DNA of 64,000 nt from Candidatus Tisiphia endosymbiont of Nedyus quadrimaculatus (GTDB lineage: Bacteria > Pseudomonadota > Alphaproteobacteria > Rickettsiales > Rickettsiaceae): assembly GCF_964059235.1 (NCBI RefSeq), contig NZ_OZ060452.1, positions 620,001 through 684,000 on the forward strand. The letters are read 5' to 3'. Within the stretch, counting starts at the first letter, position 1. The number at the start of each line of letters is the position of its first letter. Shown piece by piece: positions 35,958 to 46,601 of this stretch. The notes below the pieces were generated by a model that saw only the letters and a list, made by a program, of their open reading frames with translations, was not told the origin of the DNA and did no database searches. The position numbers and the translations under genes were made by a program.

Positions 35958-36767
35958 TTGGTAATTAATAATTATATTTATAAAATGCAGAATAATATCA
36001 TATATTTATATAATGATTTAGGAGTGTCTATCGAATCTATTAGGCACATTATGTATACACTAAAGCAAATTGTTTTTCCTAGCTATAAAATACATTTAAT
36101 TAATGCCTCAGAAATTATAGAAAACAAATGGTCAAATCAAGCTGCTCTATTAATAATACCCGGCGGAAGGGATGTATATTATACTAAACAACTTAATGGT
36201 AAAGGAAATAAAGCTATAAAAAATTATGTAGAAAATGGAGGTAACTATTTAGGTATTTGTGCAGGGGCTTATTATGGTTCAGGATTTGTAGAATTTGATA
36301 AAGATGGTTCTTTAGAAATCCTAGGAGAAAGAGAATTAGCATTTTTCCCCAACAAAACTATCGGACCTGTTCTTGCAAAATACAATTATGACGATAATAG
36401 TGGTGTACGTGCAGCATTAATTAAGTTAGCTATAGACGATAATTCTTTATCTAACAAAATTATGATTTATTATAATGGAGGTCCTTATTTTGTAGATCCT
36501 CAATTATATAAAAATATCAATATTCTTGCTTACTATCAATTTCTAGACCAATCAGTTTTACCAGCAGTTTTAAAAATCAAATATAATAAGGGGAATGTAG
36601 TTTTATCTGGCATACACTTTGAGTATTCCCCAAAGTTGTTAAATATGGATGATAAATTTCATGCTCAAATTTTATCTGAATTAGAACAAAGTGAATTTGA
36701 TAGAATTAAATTCGCTGGTGTTATTTTAAAATATTTAGGATTGAAATTAAAAATCAAATATAAATAA
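35958..36767 (+). CDS. BPL_N-domain (glutamine amidotransferase-like) protein
   Basis: A 269-residue protein matching the biotin-protein-ligase N-terminal-like domain: NIIYLYNDLGVSIESIRHIM, LLIIPGGRDVYYTKQLNGKG, and the nucleophile-elbow GGNYLGICAGAYYGS with Cys, then IMIYYNGGPYF and VLSGIHFEYSP. The fold is class-I glutamine amidotransferase/DJ-1-like. Function in bacteria is not established. There is no biotin ligase domain. The ATG at 35985 (MQNNIIYLY) is a more likely start than 35958 by family alignment. Confidence 0.8.
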   Translation: MVINNYIYKMQNNIIYLYNDLGVSIESIRHIMYTLKQIVFPSYKIHLINASEIIENKWSNQAALLIIPGGRDVYYTKQLNGKGNKAIKNYVENGGNYLGICAGAYYGSGFVEFDKDGSLEILGERELAFFPNKTIGPVLAKYNYDDNSGVRAALIKLAIDDNSLSNKIMIYYNGGPYFVDPQLYKNINILAYYQFLDQSVLPAVLKIKYNKGNVVLSGIHFEYSPKLLNMDDKFHAQILSELEQSEFDRIKFAGVILKYLGLKLKIKYK

Positions 36768-36815
36768 CTATTAGTTAAGTAACTGTCTAGGAAGTTATAA
36801 TATATTCTAGATATT

Positions 36816-37283
36816 TTACATCGGCTTAAAAACCATTAAAAAGAAAATAATAACTAGGCTGATAAATGCTGGCCAGCCAAGATAAAACCATAAATTAAAT
36901 AATTTATAATATTGTGCTGGTAATTGCTCATTATTTTTTAATGTTCTGACTGCAATATTCCGTAATTGTATTTGAATCCATACTACTGGTAGCCAACATG
37001 CTCCTGTAATAGCGTATCCTAAATAAGTTAAAACAAGCCATAAATCAAAGAAATCATATCCAATTATATTGATTAATATTATGCCACTAATTGGTTGAAT
37101 AATAGCACTAGTGGTAGTAAAGAGAAAATCGGCAATAACCGTAGTACGTGCTGCATAAACTTTGGCTGCTAAATCCCCGGTTTTATTAGCCCACCACATA
37201 AAAAAAGCAATACCAATACCTGTACCAAACAAAATAGTAGAGCTAATGATGTGAATAGTTTTGACGACAGAATACCAATCCAT
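36816..37283 (-). CDS. DUF2269 integral membrane protein
   Basis: A 155-residue protein with four to five hydrophobic segments: KTIHIISSTILFGTGIGIAF at the start, then FLFTTTSAIIQPISGIILIN, LWLVLTYLGYAITGACWLPV and WPAFISLVIIFFLMVF at the end. A conserved His in the first helix and GxGxAFFMW fit the DUF2269 family. Its start codon shares one base with the stop of the upstream dehydrogenase gene, so the two form an operon, often seen together. Function unknown. Confidence 0.85.
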   Translation of the reverse strand: MDWYSVVKTIHIISSTILFGTGIGIAFFMWWANKTGDLAAKVYAARTTVIADFLFTTTSAIIQPISGIILINIIGYDFFDLWLVLTYLGYAITGACWLPVVWIQIQLRNIAVRTLKNNEQLPAQYYKLFNLWFYLGWPAFISLVIIFFLMVFKPM

Positions 37284-38575
37284 TATTTATCCTTTTCTAT
37301 AGCAAGTAAGACAAGAGTAAGAAGTATTATAGGAATATTTTTAGTAAGTGACCCCAAGGGTTCTAGCCATAAATCAGGCTTAAGAAAGGTTAGAAAAAAT
37401 GTATAAGCTAGCATTAATAAAATCTGTAGTATACATACCCCTATAATTCTTGGCTTGATAATCATCATAGTTCCAAGAATTATATCAGCAAGACAGCTTG
37501 AATATAACATAACTTGTGCAATTTGTTCGCTAAATCCTAACTCTGTTATTATTTTCAGACCTCGTTCTGAAGTAAAAACCCCCGTAATGACGCCTGTCAT
37601 AATCCAAAATAAACCTAAAATGATTTTTAATAGTGGTTTCAACAAAAAAAGTCTTGCATGCCACAGTGATTGAACAGTAAGAGGTTCAGTGGCTAATCCT
37701 TGCTCAAAACTTCTTGGAACGATAGAAGTAAAATTGATAAAGTCTTTCTTATCTGCAATATTTGGTTGTAATAGCATATTATACGAAGTGCTATTAAGTG
37801 GTCCTATACTAAAAAAGTCTCCTAACTTAGCTGCAATTCTAATAAATATTAAAGGAATCTTTATTAGTTTGGCAGGATCTAGACCAAGCCAGCTCCTAAA
37901 ATTAATCAATATATCTTTTACTGTAACTATTTTTGGACCAACTATTTTTAATACTCTACAAATTTCCCCTTCTCTTTTAGTGCAATTAACAACCACTTTA
38001 GTTAAGTCATCCATATGTATGGGTTGAAATTGTTGTGATCCATCTCCTATTAAAGGAATAAACCAAGGTAAAGCTGAAAGAGATCTAAATAATGAAGTAC
38101 CTCCATAACAACCACTTGTATACACAAGCGATGGTTGTAAAATTACCCAATCAATATTTTCTAAAGTTTTTAAATAATTGTCAATTTTTTTCTTTGTTAC
38201 AGCATAGTCAGTAGTTTTCTCATTATCTATACCAAGAGCTGAAATATGAATAATTCTTTTTACTTTAGCTAAAATACATGCATCAAATAAAGCTTTTGGA
38301 CCAAAGAAATGAACATTCTCTATTTTGTTGTTATTAGTTGAAGTTAACACTCCGGATACATTAATGACTACATCAATATTTTGTAAATTGTTAAGCCACT
38401 TTTGTTGATCAGTATCATTGTTAAAATCACAAGCTAAAATTTCTAGGTTAGGAAATTTTCTTTTAGTAGCTTTTATATCTCTAACTGCACAAACTACATC
38501 ATGATTATCTTTTAATAACTCAGCGGTGATATATGAACCAATAAAACCATTAGCACCTACTACTAAAACTCTCAC
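37283..38575 (-). CDS. NAD(P)-dependent epimerase/dehydratase fused to a DoxX-like membrane domain
   Basis: A 430-residue protein. Residues 1-290 are an atypical short-chain dehydrogenase with the nucleotide-binding motif VLVVGANGFIGSYI and the region IIHISALGIDNEKTTDYAVT, where the usual YxxxK is Y-A-V-T-K. Residues ~300-430 hold four transmembrane helices of the DoxX-like type. Such fusions occur next to DUF2269 genes and have no assigned substrate. Complete and uninterrupted. Confidence 0.88.
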   Translation of the reverse strand: MRVLVVGANGFIGSYITAELLKDNHDVVCAVRDIKATKRKFPNLEILACDFNNDTDQQKWLNNLQNIDVVINVSGVLTSTNNNKIENVHFFGPKALFDACILAKVKRIIHISALGIDNEKTTDYAVTKKKIDNYLKTLENIDWVILQPSLVYTSGCYGGTSLFRSLSALPWFIPLIGDGSQQFQPIHMDDLTKVVVNCTKREGEICRVLKIVGPKIVTVKDILINFRSWLGLDPAKLIKIPLIFIRIAAKLGDFFSIGPLNSTSYNMLLQPNIADKKDFINFTSIVPRSFEQGLATEPLTVQSLWHARLFLLKPLLKIILGLFWIMTGVITGVFTSERGLKIITELGFSEQIAQVMLYSSCLADIILGTMMIIKPRIIGVCILQILLMLAYTFFLTFLKPDLWLEPLGSLTKNIPIILLTLVLLAIEKDK

Positions 38576-38578
38576 CCT

Positions 38579-39214
38579 ATCCTCCCTATTATTTTCTTAT
38601 AGCTAAAACTTTCCCGCGAATTAGCTATATAACCTGAATTCGATGTAACAAGTTACATCGAATTCAAGTTATAATAACATAAAATAACTAAACACTAAGT
38701 ACATTAATCTCAATTCGATATAAAAATTATTAATGGATGTTACGCAATAAACGATGAACTATGCAAGCTGAGTAGCAAAAATTGAAAACCGTCTTGAACC
38801 TTTTGCACTCATTTAAAATAATAATTAACCTCAAGTATTGATGTAATAAATTAATATAGGCTCAAGTAATCATCGCCATTAGGGGTGATGTCATCAACTT
38901 GATTTTTTTATTTTAAACTTTTTTTTAATTTTTTAAAAATCATAGTTGATGACACCTTAGGCTATTAAACCGATGTCTTACATCAATACTTGAGGTTAAT
39001 TATTTAACAAATTATATCATTTGGAAACTCTTTCTTATTTATAAATTAATAATTTAATCTTGACAGGGTAATAGTTTTTATTAATATTACGGGTATATTT
39101 GATGCTTTTGAAGAGTAAATACTTGCGAATTCCTGATAGTAAAGACAACGACAACGCAATTCTTGATTTTCATTGACTATATATAATAATCTAAATCAAT
39201 AATAAAGTAACAGT
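38579..39214. other. Repeat-filled intergenic region
   Basis: Contains the palindrome TTCGATGTAACAAGTTACATCGAA near 38640, the dispersed repeat shared with 24122-24232 (38887-38990), and a fragment (39115-39180) of the palindromic element family seen in istB and at 42107. No gene is visible. A promoter for the following gene is probably near 39060 (TTGACA followed at 17 bases by an AT-rich stretch). Confidence 0.5.
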
Positions 39215-39886
39215 ATGAGTTTTATGTTATACGAGGATATTGATAATTTACACAATATCACTGATATTATTAGTACTAAATTGCAAGAGAATTCTATAGT
39301 GGTGAAGATATCTTGCAGATTAAAAGACCCTCATTCTATCGTAAAGAAATTGGTAAGAAAAGGTATTGGTTTTCATCAATTAACTGACCTCGTTGCTTTT
39401 AGAATTATAGTTGATACGCAAGAAGACTGTTATAAAGTACTGGATATTATTAATGATATATATCCTAGTAACCATGAAAAATATAAAGACTATATTGTTA
39501 ATCCCAAAGATAACGGCTATAGTTCCTTACATATTGTGACTACTATTGGTACATTTAGACGTAATGTGGAAATACAAGTACGGACTAGTCAAATGCATGA
39601 TATAGCAGAGTTTGGCATCGCTAATCATGGTGAATATAAAGAAGCACAAGAAGCAAGGATAAAAAAATTATTTTCTCCAGAATTACTTAATATAATTGTT
39701 CTTCATATCGGACTAAATAATTTATATAAACTTTTTGAACAATTTAATTGGACTATGTCTGAACTGGTTGCTTATGAACAAGAAATTAAAAATTTTTGGG
39801 ATAATTTTCAAGATAACTTGCAGACAATACAAGATCAATTTATAAAAGAAATAAATGTAGACCAGTTAAAGAGAAATTTTCTATAA
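39215..39886 (+). CDS. RelA/SpoT-type (p)ppGpp synthetase domain protein
   Basis: A 223-residue protein containing only the synthetase half of RelA/SpoT. Motifs: SCRLKDPHSIVKKLVRKG (ATP/GTP contact), LTDLVAFRIIVDTQEDCYKV, KDYIVNPKDNGYSSLHIVTT and VEIQVRTSQMHDIAEFGIAN with catalytic Glu-Gln. The HD hydrolase domain, TGS and ACT domains are absent. Rickettsiae carry several short spoT paralogues of this sort. It could make (p)ppGpp, or be a decayed paralogue. The key residues visible support the former. Confidence 0.85.
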   Translation: MSFMLYEDIDNLHNITDIISTKLQENSIVVKISCRLKDPHSIVKKLVRKGIGFHQLTDLVAFRIIVDTQEDCYKVLDIINDIYPSNHEKYKDYIVNPKDNGYSSLHIVTTIGTFRRNVEIQVRTSQMHDIAEFGIANHGEYKEAQEARIKKLFSPELLNIIVLHIGLNNLYKLFEQFNWTMSELVAYEQEIKNFWDNFQDNLQTIQDQFIKEINVDQLKRNFL

Positions 39887-39943
39887 TTTCACCGAATTTT
39901 GGATAAGAATTAGTTAATTCTTATCCAAAATTCACGTATAATG

Positions 39944-40573
39944 TCAGAGTTGGTCATGCCAATCATTATAAAACTTGCCTAAATCAAGTCTTATTCTTTT
40001 CGATCGTTCAGCAGTGATTATAGAGTATATTGTTTCAAGAGTGGTATCAAAATCATCGTTAATAACCACGTAATCATATTGTTTGGCATAATACACTTCT
40101 TGAGTAGCCAATTTCATACGCAACTTTATTGATTCTTTACTATCTTGCCCTCTATCTTTAATTCGTTGTTGCAAAATACTAGGACTCGGTGGCAAAATAA
40201 AAATTGTAATTACATTTGGTAAGGTTTTTTTTATTAGCTTTGTACCTTGCCAATCTATATCAAACAAAACATCTAACCCTTGATTTAGTAAGTCTTCTAC
40301 AACTTTTTTAGGTGTTCCATAATAATTATTGTAAATATTTGCATATTCAAGAAATACATCTTGCTCAATTAATTTATTAAATTCCTCTTTGGTCTTGAAA
40401 TAGTAACTTACTCCATCAACTTCATCTGTTCTTGGCCTTCTAGTAGTTGCAGAAACGGATAATCTAAGATTACTGTCGATTTTTAAAATTGCTCTAGCTA
40501 AGCTAGATTTACCAGTAGCCGAGGGCGAAGACAAAATAATAGCTAATCCTTTACTTCTGAGAGATAGTAGCAT
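39944..40573 (-). CDS. gmk: Guanylate kinase
   Basis: A 209-residue enzyme that phosphorylates GMP to GDP. P-loop SSPSATGKSSLARAI near residue 17, GMP-binding region SVSATTRRPRTDEVDGVSYY, FLEYANIYNNYYGTPK, FDIDWQGTKLIKK and FILPPSPSILQQRIKDRGQD. Length is usual. The start overlaps the 3' end of the small DUF465 gene by 23 bases, implying cotranscription. Confidence 0.95.
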   Translation of the reverse strand: MLLSLRSKGLAIILSSPSATGKSSLARAILKIDSNLRLSVSATTRRPRTDEVDGVSYYFKTKEEFNKLIEQDVFLEYANIYNNYYGTPKKVVEDLLNQGLDVLFDIDWQGTKLIKKTLPNVITIFILPPSPSILQQRIKDRGQDSKESIKLRMKLATQEVYYAKQYDYVVINDDFDTTLETIYSIITAERSKRIRLDLGKFYNDWHDQL

Positions 40574-40751
40574 TCTTGGTGAAACCTTTATATAGCAATA
40601 AGATTTTATCTTTTAATATTAATTTTTGTTTCTTTAACTGCCTGACTTTAGTATTATCTTGCAAATGCAAGAATCCGGTATTTATTAGTCTTTCTAAATC
40701 ATTATGTTTTTTTTGTAAACTTTGTATGTGGCTCATGAGACTCATATGCAA
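40551..40751 (-). CDS. DUF465 (YdcH-like) small protein
   Basis: A 66-residue helical protein of the YdcH/DUF465 type: SLQKKHNDLERLI near the start and VRQLKKQKLILKDKILLL, the typical LKKxKLxLKDxI signature. Function is unknown. The true start is probably the third Met (MSHIQSLQKK). Upstream of and overlapping gmk on the same strand. Confidence 0.8.
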   Translation of the reverse strand: MHMSLMSHIQSLQKKHNDLERLINTGFLHLQDNTKVRQLKKQKLILKDKILLLYKGFTKNATISQK

Positions 40752-40840
40752 ACTCCATAATCAGTTAAAAGCTTGGTTTTTTGTAAACCAAGCTTCATTT
40801 TAATATAAGCAAATACACTTTGAAAGGAAAAAATATAGCT

Positions 40841-41428
40841 ATGACTAGCGATAATAAAAAAAAATTGCTTGTGGCAATCTCTGGAGCTTCTGGAGCAATA
40901 TACGGTATAAGGTTACTTGAGATTCTGAGGCAGATAAATATTGAGAGTCATCTAATTATTTCAAAATCTGCTCATCTTACCATATTACATGAGACGAATT
41001 ATTCCATAGAACAAGTAAAAGATATAGCAGATTACTGTTACAATCTTTCTGATATTGGGGCTAGGGTTTCTTGCGGTGCTTTTAGGACATTTGGCATGAT
41101 AATAGCCCCATGTAGCATGAGAACTCTAGCATCAATTGCTGGCAGTATTGAGAATAATTTAATCAGTAGAGCAGCAGGGGTTATACTAAAAGAACGAAGA
41201 AAACTGGTGTTGATGATAAGAGAGACGCCTTTACATCTAGGTCATTTAGAAAATATGTTAAAAGTAACGAATTATGGTGGGATAATTGCACCTCCAGTAC
41301 CTGCTTTTTATAATTTACCTAAAACCTTGGATGACATGATAAATTATTCAATTTCGCGGGTTCTTGATATTTTTGATATTAATACTGATTTAATAAAACG
41401 TTGGGATGGTATGCCTACAAAAATTTAA
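40841..41428 (+). CDS. ubiX: Flavin prenyltransferase UbiX
   Basis: A 195-residue flavoprotein that makes prenylated FMN, the cofactor of UbiD in ubiquinone synthesis. Features: [20 protein letters not shown] at the N-terminus, [40 protein letters not shown] and [19 protein letters not shown] at 40820 extends the frame, but it overlaps the ribosome binding site AAAGGA, so ATG at 40841 is chosen. Confidence 0.93.
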   Translation: MTSDNKKKLLVAISGASGAIYGIRLLEILRQINIESHLIISKSAHLTILHETNYSIEQVKDIADYCYNLSDIGARVSCGAFRTFGMIIAPCSMRTLASIAGSIENNLISRAAGVILKERRKLVLMIRETPLHLGHLENMLKVTNYGGIIAPPVPAFYNLPKTLDDMINYSISRVLDIFDINTDLIKRWDGMPTKI

Positions 41429-41487
41429 AATCTATTAGTGCTTGAAAAATATCTGCTATAATTGCAGTGACGTCTTGAGGGTCATAT

Positions 41488-42093
41488 ATGCAACAAAGTT
41501 TTGAAAAAATACTAAAAGGCTATCAGCTATTTAGAAAAAAATATGCTTATGGTAATAAATCTATTATGCAGAGTCTATCCCGTGATGGTCAACAACCAAA
41601 GATTATGGTGGTTGCTTGTTGTGATGCACGAGTAGATCCGGCATTAATACTACAATGTGATCCAGGGGATTTATTTGTTGTACGTAATGTAGCAAATATT
41701 GTTCCTCCTTACGAAAAAGATGGATCTCATCATGGCACAAGTGCTGCCTTAGAGTTTGGAATATGCTTTTTGAAAGTTGAACACTTAATTGTATTAGGAC
41801 ATAGCCAATGTGGAGGAATTCAAGAATTATTAAATAGTGACGATAGAGTGCAGAATGATTTTATAACCAACTGGGTTTCTCTGATAAAAACACCTAATTT
41901 TAGACATCATAATGCTGATGATTATACAAAATTAGCACTTAAACAATCACATCAAAATTGTATGACGTTTCCATGGATTAATGAACTAGTGACCAAGAAA
42001 GAGCTAATTATTCATTTATGGTTTTTTGATATAAAAACTGGGCAAATTTTTACTTATTCTGATAAGCAACAAACATATCTACCCCTTGCTTAG
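41488..42093 (+). CDS. Beta-class carbonic anhydrase
   Basis: A 201-residue enzyme. Zinc ligands are visible as C44-x-D46-x-R48 in VVACCDARVDP and H105 with C108 in LGHSQCGGI. VRNVANIVPP and SAALEFGICFLKVEHLIVLG are typical. It interconverts CO2 and bicarbonate in the cytoplasm, feeding carboxylases or pH balance. A strong start with an upstream GGGTCATAT context. I do not expect this gene in reduced pathogenic Rickettsia genomes, which makes it a lineage marker (inference). Confidence 0.93.
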   Translation: MQQSFEKILKGYQLFRKKYAYGNKSIMQSLSRDGQQPKIMVVACCDARVDPALILQCDPGDLFVVRNVANIVPPYEKDGSHHGTSAALEFGICFLKVEHLIVLGHSQCGGIQELLNSDDRVQNDFITNWVSLIKTPNFRHHNADDYTKLALKQSHQNCMTFPWINELVTKKELIIHLWFFDIKTGQIFTYSDKQQTYLPLA

Positions 42094-42106
42094 GTTCTTG
42101 AGTATA

Positions 42107-42256
42107 TACTCGATGAAAATCAACAATTGCGTTGTCGTTTTCCAAGATTTCCGGTACTCACGTACTAAATGTACGCCTAACACCTCGACCCTTCGACTCC
42201 TGCTACTATCATAATTTTGATTCTATCATCTATCAACTCTTCATTTACGAGCAGTA
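42107..42256. repeat. Complete copy of the istB-type palindromic element
   Basis: Starts TACTCGATGAAAATCAACAA, shares GCGTTGTCGTTTTCCAAGAT and GTACTCACGTACTAAATGTA with the istB copy, and ends TTCATTTACGAGCAGTATAC. It lies between the carbonic anhydrase gene and groEL (3' ends facing). The remaining DNA to 42342 has a small hairpin (CATCCCT/AGGGATG) that might end transcription. Confidence 0.7.
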
Positions 42257-42342
42257 TACTCAAATGAATGGTAAAAAGATGCCATCCCTACAAGAAAGCA
42301 GAGGGATGACATCAAAGTGTTGTTCGTATGAGGAAATGAGCG

Positions 42343-44025
<1,683 letters not shown>

Positions 44026-44028
44026 TTA

Positions 44029-44316
44029 TTAACCAATTATGCCCATGACATCACTTTCTTTCATAATGACCAAATCTAAACCATCAACTTTTACTTCAGT
44101 GCCAGCCCATTTGCCATAAAGTACTTTATCTCCTACTTTAATTTCTAATGGATGGACAGTACCATTCTCACTTCTTGTTCCCTTACCTACAGCTACTACT
44201 TCACCTTGTATTGGTTTTTCCTTTGCTGTATCAGGAATAATAATTCCTCCACTTGTTTTTTCTTCTTGTTGAATTGGTTTTACCGCAATTCTATCGTGCA
44301 ATGGTCTAAAAGACAT
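44029..44316 (-). CDS. groS: Co-chaperonin GroES (Hsp10)
   Basis: A 95-residue co-chaperonin starting [20 protein letters not shown], mobile loop with [15 protein letters not shown], and [18 protein letters not shown]. An ATG four codons upstream (44328) is rejected as start, because the sequence ATGGAGGTAAGAATG places the GGAGG ribosome binding site exactly between the two. Forms an operon with groEL. Confidence 0.96.
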   Translation of the reverse strand: MSFRPLHDRIAVKPIQQEEKTSGGIIIPDTAKEKPIQGEVVAVGKGTRSENGTVHPLEIKVGDKVLYGKWAGTEVKVDGLDLVIMKESDVMGIIG

Positions 44317-44355
44317 TCTTACCTCCATAGATTTTTAATACTTATAATGTGTATT

Positions 44356-44386
44356 CTATATATGCTTGATTTTGTAACAGTTCAAG
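44356..44386 (-). promoter_or_regulatory. Possible heat-shock promoter of groESL
   Basis: On the minus strand CTTGAA (44381-44386) is followed after 16 bases by CATATATAG (44356-44364), about 40 bases before the groES start codon. It resembles the alphaproteobacterial sigma-32 pattern (CTTG...CYTATnT), though the second base of the -10 box is not ideal. It also fits a general sigma-70 promoter. Confidence 0.45.
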
Positions 44387-44575
44387 GGGTAAAAAGAAAA
44401 ATTTTTAAGAAAAATATTCTGTGAACAAAATATTGTGTGTATATTTATAAAAGTCTAATAAAGTTTCATAATGGAACAACAGAAACAGAGCGTTAGTTAA
44501 ATAATTATTTATGTTTAGACCAATACTATAGTAAAACCCTATATAGTTAATAGACAAAGCTAACCCGAGAATGCA

Positions 44576-44784
44576 GGGTAATTTAAAAGTCACAATCATT
44601 AGTTGTTATAGATACAAATTCAACCACTACCGATGTCATCCCAGCGTAGGCTGGGATATATATTACTTAATAGTCTTTCAGGCTATTTTTTTTAGATTCC
44701 TGCCTACGCGGGAATGACATCGAGTACATATTAAGCACTTTTTCTCTTATCTATTAGGCTTACAACCCGACTTTTAAATTACCC
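44576..44784. mobile_element. 209-bp MITE with perfect GGGTAATTTAAAAGTC ends
   Basis: Begins GGGTAATTTAAAAGTC (44576-44591) and ends with the perfect complement GACTTTTAAATTACCC (44769-44784). The interior holds the usual hairpin pair GTCATCCCAGCGTAGGCTGG and TCCTGCCTACGCGGGAATGA. This is the uninterrupted version of the copy split by the IS110 element at 34228-35868. Confidence 0.88.
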
Positions 44785-44862
44785 TGCCGAGAATGTTTGA
44801 GTTATATGTTGACATAATGCGTATCATTTTGTTTGGTGCTTATCATAGTACCATAACCTGAA

Positions 44863-45099
44863 TTCGATGTAACTTGTTACATCGAACTTTCGTGTTATAT
44901 ATAGAAACAATCAGGTTTGAAGCGGTTCTACACCTGATTGTTAAAATATAACACTCCATTCAATATGTGATTTTAATAATTAAAATCACATATTGAATGA
45001 TGAAAAAAGTTAAAATGCACTCGCAGAATCGTTTCAAGAGTGCATTTTTCCTTATAACAAAGCCGGTTCGATATAAGAATTATTAATTCTTATATCGAA
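44863..45099 (+). repeat. Five-hairpin repeat, copy 1
   Basis: Five successive stem-loops. A is TTCGATGTAAC/GTTACATCGAA (44863-44886). B is AACAATCAGGT/ACCTGATTGTT with a 15-base loop (44906-44942). C is a perfect 21-bp palindrome arm starting CATTCAATATGTGATTTTAA (44957-44999). D is AAAATGCACTC/GAGTGCATTTT with a 15-base loop (45012-45048). E is TTCGATATAAGAATTA and its complement (45067-45099). The B loop (GAAGCGGTTCT) and D loop (AGAATCGTTTC) are complementary, allowing G-T pairs. Related copies at 58562 and 59122. Confidence 0.92.
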
Positions 45100-45108
45100 C
45101 TGAGGTTA

Positions 45109-45301
45109 CCTTACATTTTTTATATAACCACTATTAAAATGGCTGCTGATCGTCTATTAGAGAGGAGTCGCTGAAAGCGGCGACGCGGCAATCTAGGATA
45201 CGCGAAGCGTACTAGAAAAAACAGCTTCGCTGTTTACCTGGATCGCCACGGCATCTAAAGAGCCTTGCTATGACGATTATAGAAAAATGTAGGGTACTAT
45301 G
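45109..45301. mobile_element. MITE with CCTACATTTTT-type ends, copy 1
   Basis: Left end ACCTTACATTTTTTATATAA and right end TATAGAAAAATGTAGGGTAC are inverted. The interior matches the copy at 63283-63481 (CGCTGAAAGCGGCGACGCGG, GGATACGCGAAGCGTACTAG, AACAGCTTCGCTGTTTACCT). The left terminus has lost a few bases relative to the second copy. It begins just after the five-hairpin repeat. Confidence 0.82.
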
Positions 45302-45322
45302 GGTGCTTATATTGAACTGAGC

Positions 45323-46237
45323 TTAATTATGATGATATAAATCACCTAAAAGGGTCTCATCAGATACATCATGCACTGCTTCACTATAATATTTACTATA
45401 TGGAGGTGGTGCTGGAAGTAGTGGTGCAACTTTACGAGCTTTCGGAGGACAGTTCATTGTATGGGATATAGTTGTAATATCTGAAGGTAGTTGCGGGCAT
45501 AAATGATCAAGTGGTAGTACACTAGGTGGTGCTGAATCTGCTGCTGGATGGTTGTTAGTAGTAACATACGTATTATTACAATTACTTGATCCTTCAGGAG
45601 GAGTTGATAGGGGTAGTTCTGGAGCACTTGGTTCACGCTCATATTCAGCCTGACGTGCCTCTAGTATTGTCTCATATTCTCCCCGTTTAACTTCTAAATA
45701 TTCATCCAAATTTTTAAGAAAAGTATTTTCCAATATTCTACTAACTTTTAAATATTTATCCAAATTTTCAAAAAAAGTATTTTCCAATATTCTACTTATC
45801 CATGGTGTAGACTCCTTAATTATATAGCTCAACCCAGCAATCTTCAGTGCTTCCTTAAAATCATGTTGGTCAATACATTTAAGTAACTTTCTAGCTTGAA
45901 TTATTTCGTCTATTTGGTCACTGCGTTCTTCAAAATTTCTGCAATCATCTATATCATACCTTAGTAAGGTAGAATTTTTTATATATAGACCCTTTAAACT
46001 AACTTTTAATTCCCGACTAGCTAATTTTAGTTCCTGACTAGTTATTAATTTACTTTCCGTATTTTTTACAAAATTACAACATTTTTCCAAATCAGCAGCC
46101 TTCAATATCTCATGAACACTACTATCAGTAGCAAATAACTTTTTAGCTCGTTCTATTTTATCAATTTCATTCTTAAGTAATTGTATTGTGGTAGAAAACC
46201 TTTCTAATAGCATACGATCTTTTGACATAATAAACAC
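45323..46237 (-). CDS. Hypothetical helical protein with proline-rich tail and PPxY motif
   Basis: A 304-residue protein. Residues 1-200 are helical and charged. They include an imperfect duplication (SRILENTFFENLDKYLKV and SRILENTFLKNLDEYLEV, about 165-200). Residues 205-304 are Pro/Ser-rich and probably disordered, with PSAPELPLSTPPEG and APLLPAPPPYSKYY, which contains a P-P-P-Y (PPxY) motif of the kind bound by eukaryotic WW domains. No signal peptide or membrane segment. I do not recognise a family. The likely start is the second Met (MSKDRMLLERF). Confidence 0.65.
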   Translation of the reverse strand: MFIMSKDRMLLERFSTTIQLLKNEIDKIERAKKLFATDSSVHEILKAADLEKCCNFVKNTESKLITSQELKLASRELKVSLKGLYIKNSTLLRYDIDDCRNFEERSDQIDEIIQARKLLKCIDQHDFKEALKIAGLSYIIKESTPWISRILENTFFENLDKYLKVSRILENTFLKNLDEYLEVKRGEYETILEARQAEYEREPSAPELPLSTPPEGSSNCNNTYVTTNNHPAADSAPPSVLPLDHLCPQLPSDITTISHTMNCPPKARKVAPLLPAPPPYSKYYSEAVHDVSDETLLGDLYHHN

Positions 46238-46378
46238 ATATTAAGATTATATTAATTATGACATAATATAATCTTAATATATATTAATATGCAAGATTTA
46301 GTAACAATATAGTTAAAATTAGTTATCTAAATTGTCTTATTTATATCATGATAACATACAATAACCTCAAATATTGAT

Positions 46379-46516
46379 GTAAGACATCGGTTTAATAGCC
46401 TAGGGTGTTCATCCCTGCCTCTTCGGATGTCACCCCTGCTTCGGTGCGGGGTCTAAAAAATTTTAAAAAATCCTCTTGGTTTATTTTTCTAGATCCCAGC
46501 TTTCGCTGGGATGACA
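46379..46516. repeat. Intergenic rickettsial hairpin repeat
   Basis: Contains the dispersed words GTAAGACATCGGTTTAATAG and CACCCCTGCTTCGGTGCGGG, followed by a hairpin GATCCCAGCTTTCGCTGGGA. Similar to copies at 50470-50700 and 58886-59000. It lies between the Pro-rich gene and ppiD. Confidence 0.65.
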
Positions 46517-46601
46517 TCATGGCAGTAACATCACCCCTAATGGCTATGATTACTTGAGCCTACTATTAATTTATTACATCAAACTGAGATTACAATATAA
46601 A

